A stretch of 5,034 nt of DNA from the NCBI GenBank assembly GCA_946480995.1, contig CAMLMF010000228.1:1-5034 (forward strand), in the 5' to 3' direction. The stretch's first letter is position 1; every line of letters starts with the position of its first letter. This document shows positions 1 to 5,034 of this stretch, in pieces. The notes beneath the pieces were generated by a model. The model was not told where the DNA came from. It did no database searches and worked only from the letters and a program-made list of their open reading frames with translations. The DNA comes from an uncultured Bdellovibrio sp. GTDB taxonomy: Bacteria; Bdellovibrionota; Bdellovibrionia; Bdellovibrionales; Bdellovibrionaceae. The translations under genes and the position numbers were made by a program.

Positions 1-419
1 GAACCTTGGCTTTTTCATCTGATCGCGCGGGTCGTCCGATGATTTATACGGCTGATGCTGATGGTTCCACTGTAAAAAGAATTACTTTTGCGGGTGTATT
101 TAACTCGTCACCATCATGGTCTCCGGATGGAAAGAAAATTGCTTTTTCTGGGCAAAGCGACAACAACTTTGATATTTTTGTGATGAATGCAGATGGAACG
201 GGCATGATTCGTCTGACTTCGGCAAAAAAATCAAACGGCCGAATGGCAAGCAATGAAGACCCTTCATTTTCTCCTGATGGTCGCTTTGTTATGTACACCA
301 GTGATCGCACTGGAAAAAGTCAGATTTATATTTCAACCGTCGATGGCACGGAAGAGCGTCGCGTAACAAACGACAATCACAATTATTACAAGCCAAAATG
401 GTCAAGTAACATTGATTAA
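1..419 (+). CDS. tolB: TolB-like periplasmic beta-propeller protein, C-terminal part (5' end outside window)
   Basis: About 138 C-terminal residues of a protein whose start lies left of the window; the first complete codon is at 3 and the stop is TAA at 417-419. Three propeller-blade repeats are visible. Each has the WD40-like/PD40 pattern in which a 'SPDG' turn or its equivalent is followed by a beta strand and an 'S-D' motif: [13 protein letters not shown], then [13 protein letters not shown], then [17 protein letters not shown], and a closing strand ending KPKWSS. This is the arrangement of the C-terminal six-bladed propeller of TolB, the periplasmic partner of Pal, which supports outer-membrane integrity and cell-envelope constriction. 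The opening [10 protein letters not shown] motif is especially TolB-like. The N-terminal TolB domain and signal peptide cannot be seen, so another PD40-propeller protein is possible. The 3' end overlaps the next gene by 8 bases, which suggests co-transcription. The gene is followed by glnE rather than the usual pal. Confidence 0.78.
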   Translation, partial: TLAFSSDRAGRPMIYTADADGSTVKRITFAGVFNSSPSWSPDGKKIAFSGQSDNNFDIFVMNADGTGMIRLTSAKKSNGRMASNEDPSFSPDGRFVMYTSDRTGKSQIYISTVDGTEERRVTNDNHNYYKPKWSSNID

Positions 420-2715
420 TCTGTCCTTCGAGGAACAACTTAAGAAAGAGCGAAACGAGATCTGGTCTCGTCTTGCTCTTTCAGCAAAATCCAACCTGAC
501 CACTTCTGAACAAGTTTGCTTAGAGTGGAGCCGCGCCGCGGATCTTCTTTTACAAAAAACATTTACGCATTGTTTTGCCGAACAAAAAATCGCCCTTTTT
601 GCCTTGGGTAAGTTGGGCTCTTCGGAATTAAATTTAAGTTCGGACGTAGATATTCTGTTAGTTGCCGAAGATGAAACTGCTTATACGCCCGCACAACTTC
701 GCAAATTCCAAAAAATTCTTTCAGAACGGACTGCCGCAGGGTTTATTTTTCGCGTGGATTTTGATTTACGTCCCGGCGGCAAACAAGGGCCTCTGGTTCC
801 TACCTTGGATCAGTTTAAAGATTATTACGGAAATTATGGAGAAACCTGGGAGCGCCTGGCCTTTGTCCGCCTGCGCGCGATAGCCGGTGATCCCAATATG
901 CAGAAAGAAGTTTTGGCTTTTGCGCAGAAATTTTCTTTTCGTAAGCATTTAGATTTTACTCTTCTAGAGGACTTAAAAACTTTACGTTCTAAAATTCAAG
1001 GGCACTATTGGGCGCGCACGCAAGATGACGTGATTGATTTAAAGTTAGGTGTTGGTGGTATTCGGGATGTTGAACTTTTCGCTCACGCTTTGCAAGTGGT
1101 GCACGGCGGACGCGATCCCAGTTTGCAAATCAAACGCACCACTGAGGCCTTAAAACTTCTGCAAGAAAAGCACTTGTTGCCTGAACACGAAGCACAGTTC
1201 CTAGCGGCACATTATTGGAATCTGCGCACTTTAGAAAATTACGTGCAGGCTTTAAACGATGAACAGACTCATCTTTTAAAGACCTCAGAAAATCATCCTG
1301 ATTTTGTCACTAAGGCTCTGCAAACTTTGCCGGAAGAAATGCGCCGTTGTGATCAGATCGTCAAAACTTTACTTGGCGAAGCTGCAAGCAGTTCAACAAT
1401 TGAAGAAGAATTACAGCAAGTTGGCTTACCGGAACAAGACTTGGCGGAACTGTGGCAAGAAATTTTAGGCCAAGAAGTGTATTCACGCCATAAAGGGCGG
1501 GATGAAAATTCACGCAAAGCTTTTTTAGGAATTTTTCTAGAGGCCTTGAAAGAACAAAAGGGTGATTTGCGTCGCGGCCTTTTGCTTTTAAAAGATTTCA
1601 TTCACGGCACCCGCGCCAAAGCGAGCTTCTTTGCTTTACTTCTGCGCGAAAAAACTTTGCTGCAAGAACTGACGTGGCTGTTTGGTCACTCCCCGTATTT
1701 ATCACGCATTCTGTGCAATCGGCCCGAGCTTTTAGACAGCTTCGTGTACCGCGCACAAAACAAACATTCTGAAGACTTAGGTGCTTTGCTAGAAGAGCTT
1801 GCGGAAAAACGCCTGCTTTCAGAAATCATCATGGGCAGCGCTTATCTGAAGGACAAAGAGCTTCCGAATTTATTGCAAAACCTGACCTCCACTGCGGATT
1901 CCATTGTCGAAGTTTTGCTGAACGCTTTAAAGAAGGAATATCCTTCAAGCATTCAGGTTTTGGCTTTGGGCAAATGGGGCGGTCGCGAATTAGGTTTTCG
2001 TTCGGACTTAGATTTTATTTTTGTCACACCCCAAGAGCCGGAAGAAAATGATTTTAAGGTCGCTAAACGTTTTATTACTCGCCTGACAGAATCCCATCGC
2101 GGTGGTCACATTTATTCCATCGACATGCGCTTACGTCCTTCGGGTAAAGCGGGGCCTTTGGTGATTCCACAAAAAGATTTAATCGAATATCTCAGCAAAG
2201 AAGCTTCGGCGTGGGAACGACAGGCTTATTTGAAGGCGCGTTTCGTCGGTGAAGAAAGTAATTCGTTGTTACCGCATTTCATTGAGCGCGGCTTAAGCGA
2301 CGAAGAGCTGACAGAACTGAATCGCATTCGCTTGCAGTTGGTGACGGATGCCAATGTCGTGAATTTAAAGTTCAGCGAAGGTGGTTTGGTCGACATCGAG
2401 TTCGCCGTCCAAGCAGCCATTTTACGAGGGAAAATGCGCCCTTCTTCGCAAAGTACGACGGATTTAATTCGTATGTTCTCCTCTAAATATCCTGCTTTGC
2501 TCGGGAACTACGAACGTCTGCGTCAAATGGAGCAGATGCTTCAGCTTGTTGCGTCAGAATCCGTCGTTGAACTGCACGCAAATCATGAGTCCTTTCATGC
2601 GCTTGCCTTGGCGTTCCAAATCCCTGCTCAAGATCTGCTCAAACAGGTCCGCGACATATTTTCCAATAATATCGAGACTCTGAAGGAACTTGACCCTCGC
2701 CGACAGGCTCACTAA
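412..2715 (+). CDS. glnE: Bifunctional glutamine synthetase adenylyltransferase / adenylyl-removing enzyme, N-terminally short
   Basis: A 767-residue protein with the duplicated nucleotidyltransferase architecture of GlnE, which adds AMP to, and removes it from, a tyrosine of glutamine synthetase according to nitrogen status. N-terminal (deadenylylase) half: [15 protein letters not shown] at 66-80 with metal-binding D78 and D80, [16 protein letters not shown] at 114-129, and [13 protein letters not shown] near 211-223. C-terminal (adenylylase) half: [16 protein letters not shown] at 520-535 with D532 and D534, [14 protein letters not shown] at 571-584, and EGGLVDIEF at 656-664. Both active sites look intact. 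E. coli GlnE is about 946 residues; here the first Asp pair lies roughly 95 residues nearer the N-terminus and the stretch between the two catalytic pairs is also shorter. The start is TTG at 412, chosen because an in-frame stop at 364-366 leaves no ATG or GTG upstream. No good Shine-Dalgarno is seen, so translation is probably coupled to tolB. Tandem stops (TAA TAG) end the gene. Confidence 0.93.
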   Translation: MINLSFEEQLKKERNEIWSRLALSAKSNLTTSEQVCLEWSRAADLLLQKTFTHCFAEQKIALFALGKLGSSELNLSSDVDILLVAEDETAYTPAQLRKFQKILSERTAAGFIFRVDFDLRPGGKQGPLVPTLDQFKDYYGNYGETWERLAFVRLRAIAGDPNMQKEVLAFAQKFSFRKHLDFTLLEDLKTLRSKIQGHYWARTQDDVIDLKLGVGGIRDVELFAHALQVVHGGRDPSLQIKRTTEALKLLQEKHLLPEHEAQFLAAHYWNLRTLENYVQALNDEQTHLLKTSENHPDFVTKALQTLPEEMRRCDQIVKTLLGEAASSSTIEEELQQVGLPEQDLAELWQEILGQEVYSRHKGRDENSRKAFLGIFLEALKEQKGDLRRGLLLLKDFIHGTRAKASFFALLLREKTLLQELTWLFGHSPYLSRILCNRPELLDSFVYRAQNKHSEDLGALLEELAEKRLLSEIIMGSAYLKDKELPNLLQNLTSTADSIVEVLLNALKKEYPSSIQVLALGKWGGRELGFRSDLDFIFVTPQEPEENDFKVAKRFITRLTESHRGGHIYSIDMRLRPSGKAGPLVIPQKDLIEYLSKEASAWERQAYLKARFVGEESNSLLPHFIERGLSDEELTELNRIRLQLVTDANVVNLKFSEGGLVDIEFAVQAAILRGKMRPSSQSTTDLIRMFSSKYPALLGNYERLRQMEQMLQLVASESVVELHANHESFHALALAFQIPAQDLLKQVRDIFSNNIETLKELDPRRQAH

Positions 2716-2718
2716 TAG
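2690..2718 (+). promoter_or_regulatory. Candidate promoter for the cyclophilin gene, inside the 3' end of glnE
   Basis: TTGACC at 2690-2695 matches the sigma-70 -35 box at five of six positions. It is followed after 17 bases by TAATAG at 2713-2718, a weak -10 match that overlaps the glnE stop codons. Transcription from here would give a leader of about 25 bases holding the ribosome binding site. The weak -10 makes this tentative; read-through from glnE is the alternative. Confidence 0.25.
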
Positions 2719-2739
2719 TGAGAGAGTTGGACTAAAGTC

Positions 2740-2744
2740 AGGAG
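2740..2744 (+). promoter_or_regulatory. Shine-Dalgarno site that fixes the cyclophilin start
   Basis: AGGAG lies five bases before the ATG at 2750. It selects this ATG over the in-frame upstream start at 2690, which is inside glnE, has no ribosome binding site and would put about 20 charged residues in front of the signal peptide. Confidence 0.8.
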
Positions 2745-2749
2745 TAAAA

Positions 2750-3475
2750 ATGTCGAAGAACATCGATATCAAAAAGGTGTTTTGGATTTACCTTTGTGCG
2801 TTCTTATTAGCGGCCTTCAGTTTCCGCGCAGATGCACAGACGCCTTCAGAGACGACTACGAAAGTTGAAGAAAAAGCTGAAACCAAAGCCAAGAAAGCTG
2901 ACAAAAAAGCTAAGGCCGATAAAAAAGAAACTAAAGAGGCTGATAAGAAGTCTACGAAAGGAAAAGAGATGTTCGCACTATTTGAAACATCCAAAGGTAA
3001 TTTTAAAGTTAAGCTTTTGAGCGAAAAAGCACCAAAAACAGTTGAGAACTTTGTTGGTTTAGCTGAAGGCACTAAAGAGTGGACTGATCCTAAAACCGGC
3101 GAAAAAGTTAAAAAACCTTTCTATGATGGTTTGGTATTTCACCGCGTGATCAAAGATTTCATGATTCAAGGTGGTTGCCCACTTGGAACTGGAACTGGTG
3201 GCCCAGGTTACCGTTTTGATGACGAGTTCCCAGCTGGTCAACAAAAGCACTCTAAGCCAGGCATCCTTTCTATGGCGAACGCGGGACCAAACACAAATGG
3301 TTCACAGTTCTTCGTAACAACTGTACCAACTCCTTGGTTGGATGGTCGTCACGCTGTGTTCGGAGAAGTTGTTGAGGGCATGGACGTAGTTCACGCTATC
3401 GAGAACTCTAAAACAGGCCCAATGGACCGCCCTGTTGAAGCTGTTACGATCAAGCACGTTACAATCGTAAAATAG
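2750..3475 (+). CDS. Exported cyclophilin-type peptidyl-prolyl cis-trans isomerase with a Lys/Ala-rich linker
   Basis: A 241-residue protein that catalyses cis-trans isomerisation of prolyl bonds during protein folding. Residues 1-29 look like a signal peptide: a basic start, a hydrophobic core at about 10-23, then a signal peptidase I-type ADA site before Q30, so the enzyme should act in the periplasm. Residues about 38-73 form a low-complexity linker rich in Lys, Ala, Glu and Asp, with repeats of the type AKKADKK. The cyclophilin domain covers 74-241 and keeps the expected active site: [13 protein letters not shown] at 130-142 with catalytic R132, NTNGSQFF at 181-188, and [11 protein letters not shown] with W196 and H201. 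The insert [16 protein letters not shown] before [10 protein letters not shown] is usual for bacterial PpiA/PpiB-like cyclophilins. The gene sits 34 bases after glnE and ends at a strong terminator. It could be called ppiA or ppiB by different schemes, so no symbol is given. An internal ATG at 2969 might also be used (see findings). Confidence 0.93.
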   Translation: MSKNIDIKKVFWIYLCAFLLAAFSFRADAQTPSETTTKVEEKAETKAKKADKKAKADKKETKEADKKSTKGKEMFALFETSKGNFKVKLLSEKAPKTVENFVGLAEGTKEWTDPKTGEKVKKPFYDGLVFHRVIKDFMIQGGCPLGTGTGGPGYRFDDEFPAGQQKHSKPGILSMANAGPNTNGSQFFVTTVPTPWLDGRHAVFGEVVEGMDVVHAIENSKTGPMDRPVEAVTIKHVTIVK

Positions 3476-3497
3476 TTTTTAAATTAAATTTGAAAAC

Positions 3498-3529
3498 AAA
3501 AAAGCCCGAGGAAACTCGGGCTTTTTTTT
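3498..3529. terminator. Strong, probably bidirectional, Rho-independent terminator
   Basis: A perfect 10-bp stem, AAAGCCCGAG (3501-3510) with CTCGGGCTTT (3515-3524), closes on a GAAA tetraloop. It extends to 13 bp through A:T pairs. Eight T's (3522-3529) follow on the plus strand and six A's precede it (3498-3503), so the minus strand also reads hairpin then T-run. It lies 22 bases after the cyclophilin stop and 24 bases beyond the thioredoxin stop, and so serves both convergent genes. Confidence 0.95.
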
Positions 3530-3553
3530 ATGCGTACGTCTTTATCAGAAAAG

Positions 3554-3904
3554 CTATGAATTTTGTTTTCTGACTTCAGCCATGTCGATTTCTTTAGCTT
3601 TAGCGACGACTTGTTCTAAAACTTCTTCAGGCAATGCTCCGGGTTGCATAAAAATGATATCACCTTCTTTTATCACGGCGATCGTCGGGATCGACTTAAT
3701 TTCAAAGTTCGCAGCAAGCTCTTGCTCTGCTTCCGTGTCCACTTTTGCAAAACGCACATCAGGATTTTTTAAGGCCACAGCTTCAAAAATGGGACCAAAG
3801 CGACGACAAGGAGCACACCACGTAGCCCAAAAATCAATAATCACGATCTGATTATTTTCGATGGTTTCCTTGATATTTGATTTCTTGAGTTCCAACACAG
3901 CCAT
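3554..3904 (-). CDS. Thioredoxin with a WCAPC active site
   Basis: A 116-residue protein of normal thioredoxin length and fold order, with no signal peptide, so cytoplasmic. It is a dithiol reductase for protein disulfides, normally recharged by thioredoxin reductase. Visible hallmarks are DFWATWCAPCRRFGP at 24-38 with redox cysteines C30 and C33, buried D24 (counterpart of E. coli Asp26), the FAKVD strand at 52-56 with the conserved Lys, and the cis-proline loop SIPT with P73. A PGALPEE turn precedes the last helix. The active site is Cys-Ala-Pro-Cys rather than the canonical Cys-Gly-Pro-Cys. A polar tail of about ten residues (MAEVRKQNS) extends past the last helix. The ATG at 3904-3902 follows a near-perfect AAAGGAGG site five bases upstream. 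The gene is convergent with the cyclophilin gene and divergent from the DUF3015 gene. Several thioredoxins usually coexist in a genome, so trxA is not asserted. Confidence 0.93.
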   Translation of the reverse strand: MAVLELKKSNIKETIENNQIVIIDFWATWCAPCRRFGPIFEAVALKNPDVRFAKVDTEAEQELAANFEIKSIPTIAVIKEGDIIFMQPGALPEEVLEQVVAKAKEIDMAEVRKQNS

Positions 3905-3909
3905 CGCGG

Positions 3910-3917
3910 CCTCCTTT
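3910..3917 (-). promoter_or_regulatory. Thioredoxin ribosome binding site
   Basis: Read on the minus strand this is AAAGGAGG, an almost ideal Shine-Dalgarno sequence, five bases before the ATG at 3904-3902. It supports that start and suggests efficient translation. Confidence 0.85.
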
Positions 3918-4009
3918 AAAAAGTCCTAAGTCCAAGAGCCAGACCTTCCCTCTAAAATCTTTGATGTTCTTCCGCAAATAAGCAACGATTTAAATACATT
4001 TATTCCCAT
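3918..4009. promoter_or_regulatory. Divergent intergenic spacer expected to hold promoters for thioredoxin (-) and the DUF3015 gene (+)
   Basis: The two flanking genes point away from each other, so both promoters must lie in or near this stretch. The right half is AT-rich (about 3977-4003). On the plus strand, TTGATG at 3961-3966 resembles a -35 box, but no good -10 box is found at the right distance; TACATT at 3995-4000 is a fair -10 match without a matching -35. On the minus strand only weak matches are seen. The assignment rests on gene layout, not on a clear motif. Confidence 0.4.
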
Positions 4010-4015
4010 GGAGGG
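4010..4015 (+). promoter_or_regulatory. Ribosome binding site that decides the DUF3015 start
   Basis: GGAGGG lies four bases before the ATG at 4020. An upstream in-frame ATG at 4008 overlaps this site and has no ribosome binding site of its own. The ATG at 4020 also begins directly with the MKK of a signal peptide. Confidence 0.85.
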
Positions 4016-4019
4016 TTTC

Positions 4020-4496
4020 ATGAAAAAATTAGTGGTGTGCGTACTTCTTTTGGCAGGTTTTCAGTCTCAAGCAGGTGATGCGGGTTGCGGTCTAGGCAGC
4101 TTGATCATTTCTAAAAATTCTAAAGGTCTGCAACTTTTTGCAATGACAACCAACGCTTCATTTTCTAGTCAGCCACTAGGTATTACTTCTGGAACTTCTG
4201 GTTGTTCTGCTAGCGGTTTAGTTATGAATGAAAAAGAAGTTCAATATTTCGTTGAAGTAAACCAAGAAGAACTTTCTCGTGAAATGGCACAAGGCCATGG
4301 CGAAAAGCTTTATACTTTAGCAAGCATGAAGGGCTGCAGCAGCGAAGTTTCACAAAAAGCTTTCAGCACTTTCACTCAAAGTTCTTATTCGCAAATCATC
4401 CCAGCTGCGAACACATCAGCTGTTGATATGGTCAGAAATTTGAATTCAGCATTTTCTAATCAAGGTGACTTAGCACAACTGTGCCATGGTTCGTAG
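4020..4496 (+). CDS. Secreted DUF3015 family protein, function unknown
   Basis: A 158-residue protein. Residues 1-18 form a typical signal peptide (MKK, hydrophobic LVVCVLLLAGF, SQA cleavage site), so the mature protein of about 140 residues should lie in the periplasm or outside the cell. The mature start, GDAGCGLGSLI, followed by a T-N-A-S region and a GTSGC motif, is the pattern I associate with DUF3015 (PF11220), a family without an established function. The mature chain has four cysteines, C23, C62, C106 and C155, spaced as could suit two disulfides. C23 is not a convincing lipobox, because the preceding residues are DAG and it lies ten residues past the hydrophobic core. No catalytic motif is recognisable. 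The last 11 bases overlap the next gene, also an exported protein, so the two probably act in the same compartment. Confidence 0.85.
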   Translation: MKKLVVCVLLLAGFQSQAGDAGCGLGSLIISKNSKGLQLFAMTTNASFSSQPLGITSGTSGCSASGLVMNEKEVQYFVEVNQEELSREMAQGHGEKLYTLASMKGCSSEVSQKAFSTFTQSSYSQIIPAANTSAVDMVRNLNSAFSNQGDLAQLCHGS

Positions 4497-5034
4497 TTTT
4501 CTCCTTGCATTGATTCTTTGGGCCCCACACTCTTCGTGGGGCTTTTCCTCGGAAAATGTAACCAAATACCAGACACAGATTATTGAGAAAAAACTTTGGA
4601 CGGATGCACAGTGGATCAAGCTTGGGCATTATCGCAAAAAGTTTTTACAAGACTATCGCTCGCCGATCCAAGGCTCGTTTTTTATTTCTCCCGAAGGCAA
4701 TAAAAATCCAAAGTCCGAACTTTTAGCAACAGTCCAATTGCTCTTTTCTGAAAAAGAAGCCGGCGCAAAAGCTCAGTGCCGTTATCTTGCGCGAACTTCA
4801 TGGTTAAAAAAAGTTTTAACCATTGATCCGGCTGATTTAACAACTTGTCCGGAGCGTGATCAGTGGAAGGCCCAATTGGGCGCAGAAGAATTATATATAA
4901 TTTTTGCGTCTGGTGATCTTTCAAGTGCCGGCGCCAGTTTTGGCCATACTTTCTTAAGAGCACACAATCCGAAAAATAAAAAAGAGCGCGAGCTCTTAGA
5001 CTATGGCATCAACTATGCCGCCGTCACAGGAACA
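4486..5034 (+). CDS. DUF4105 / Lnb N-terminal-domain exported protein, N-terminal 183 residues (3' end outside window)
   Basis: The reading frame is open from the ATG at 4486 to the right edge. Residues 1-19 look like a signal peptide (MVRSFLLALILWAP, then an SWG site before F20). After it come the features of DUF4105: GSFFISPEG at 63-71, C98 in QCRYLAR, a second cysteine C121 before PERD, then LYIIFASGDLSSAG at 136-149 leading to SFGHTFLRAH at 151-160 with the invariant-looking H154, and DYGINYAA at 172-179. This family includes Lnb, the lipoprotein N-acyltransferase reported in Bacteroides; H154 is a likely catalytic residue, with any partner Cys presumably beyond the window. Whether this protein acylates lipoproteins is unproven. 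It overlaps the DUF3015 gene by 11 bases with no good Shine-Dalgarno, so translation is probably coupled. It is the only ATG in frame. Confidence 0.85.
   Translation, partial: MVRSFLLALILWAPHSSWGFSSENVTKYQTQIIEKKLWTDAQWIKLGHYRKKFLQDYRSPIQGSFFISPEGNKNPKSELLATVQLLFSEKEAGAKAQCRYLARTSWLKKVLTIDPADLTTCPERDQWKAQLGAEELYIIFASGDLSSAGASFGHTFLRAHNPKNKKERELLDYGINYAAVTGT
4520..4546 (+). terminator. Terminator- or attenuator-like hairpin inside the start of the DUF4105 gene
   Basis: GCCCCAC (4522-4528) pairs perfectly with GTGGGGC (4536-4542) across a 7-base loop, with two possible G:U pairs below, and is followed at once by TTTT (4543-4546). It lies 25 bases after the DUF3015 stop, the usual place for a terminator, but falls within codons 12-21 of the DUF4105 gene. 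The T-run is short, so termination is probably partial. Confidence 0.55.

Noticed and set aside
1353..1601. Minus-strand open frame inside glnE
   Set aside because: Antisense to a well-conserved part of GlnE; its serine-rich product looks like no known protein and lacks a start signal.
2690..2749. Longer start for the cyclophilin gene at 2690, inside glnE
   Set aside because: No ribosome binding site there, and it would put 20 extra residues before a normal signal peptide. The ATG at 2750 has AGGAG at the right distance.
2862..2960. Tandem DNA repeat in the A-rich region
   Set aside because: The units are irregular and follow codon boundaries, so they reflect a low-complexity protein linker rather than a separate DNA repeat element.
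2788..3072. Minus-strand open frame of 94 codons rich in Ser, Ala and Leu
   Set aside because: It is the antisense shadow of the Lys/Ala-rich linker and the start of the cyclophilin domain; its low complexity is explained by the plus-strand repeats.
4008..4019. Upstream ATG at 4008 as the DUF3015 start
   Set aside because: It overlaps the GGAGGG that serves the ATG at 4020, and would spoil the MKK signal-peptide start.
4077..4090. Lipoprotein signal (lipobox) at C23 of the DUF3015 protein
   Set aside because: The residues before the Cys are DAG and it lies about ten residues beyond the hydrophobic core; an SQA signal peptidase I site fits better.
4682..4963. Minus-strand open frame of 93 codons
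   Set aside because: It lies antisense within the DUF4105 gene, shows no recognisable domain or ribosome binding site, and the plus-strand frame has clear family motifs.

Overview
The window looks like ordinary chromosome from a Gram-negative bacterium of moderate, slightly AT-leaning base composition, most probably a Bdellovibrio-like member of the Bdellovibrionota. This rests on the gene families (a TolB-type propeller, a compact GlnE, DUF3015 and DUF4105 envelope proteins), three exported products and the general look of the proteins. It is an inference from gene content, not from a marker gene. I see no mobile element, CRISPR array, tRNA, rRNA or phage gene.

Layout. Positions 1-419 hold the C-terminal end of a TolB-like periplasmic beta-propeller. 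Its last 8 bases overlap the TTG start of glnE (412-2715), a bifunctional glutamine synthetase adenylyltransferase/deadenylylase that is complete but short at the N-terminus. After 34 bases comes an exported cyclophilin-type peptidyl-prolyl isomerase (2750-3475) with its own good ribosome binding site and possibly its own promoter. These three genes run rightwards and end at a strong hairpin terminator (3498-3529). The terminator is symmetric enough to serve also the convergent thioredoxin gene (3554-3904, minus strand). A roughly 115-base divergent spacer separates thioredoxin from a second rightward unit: a small secreted DUF3015 protein (4020-4496), then a DUF4105 (Lnb-type) exported protein (from 4486), which overlaps it by 11 bases and runs off the right edge.

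How the genes relate. Four of the six products act in or across the envelope or in protein folding: TolB in the Tol-Pal system, the periplasmic cyclophilin, the DUF3015 protein with four cysteines after its signal peptide, and the DUF4105 protein. Thioredoxin and GlnE are cytoplasmic housekeeping functions in redox and nitrogen control. The most unusual point is a terminator-like hairpin at 4520-4546. It sits just where a terminator for the DUF3015 gene would be expected, yet lies inside the signal-peptide codons of the overlapping DUF4105 gene. No clearly new multi-gene system is visible.
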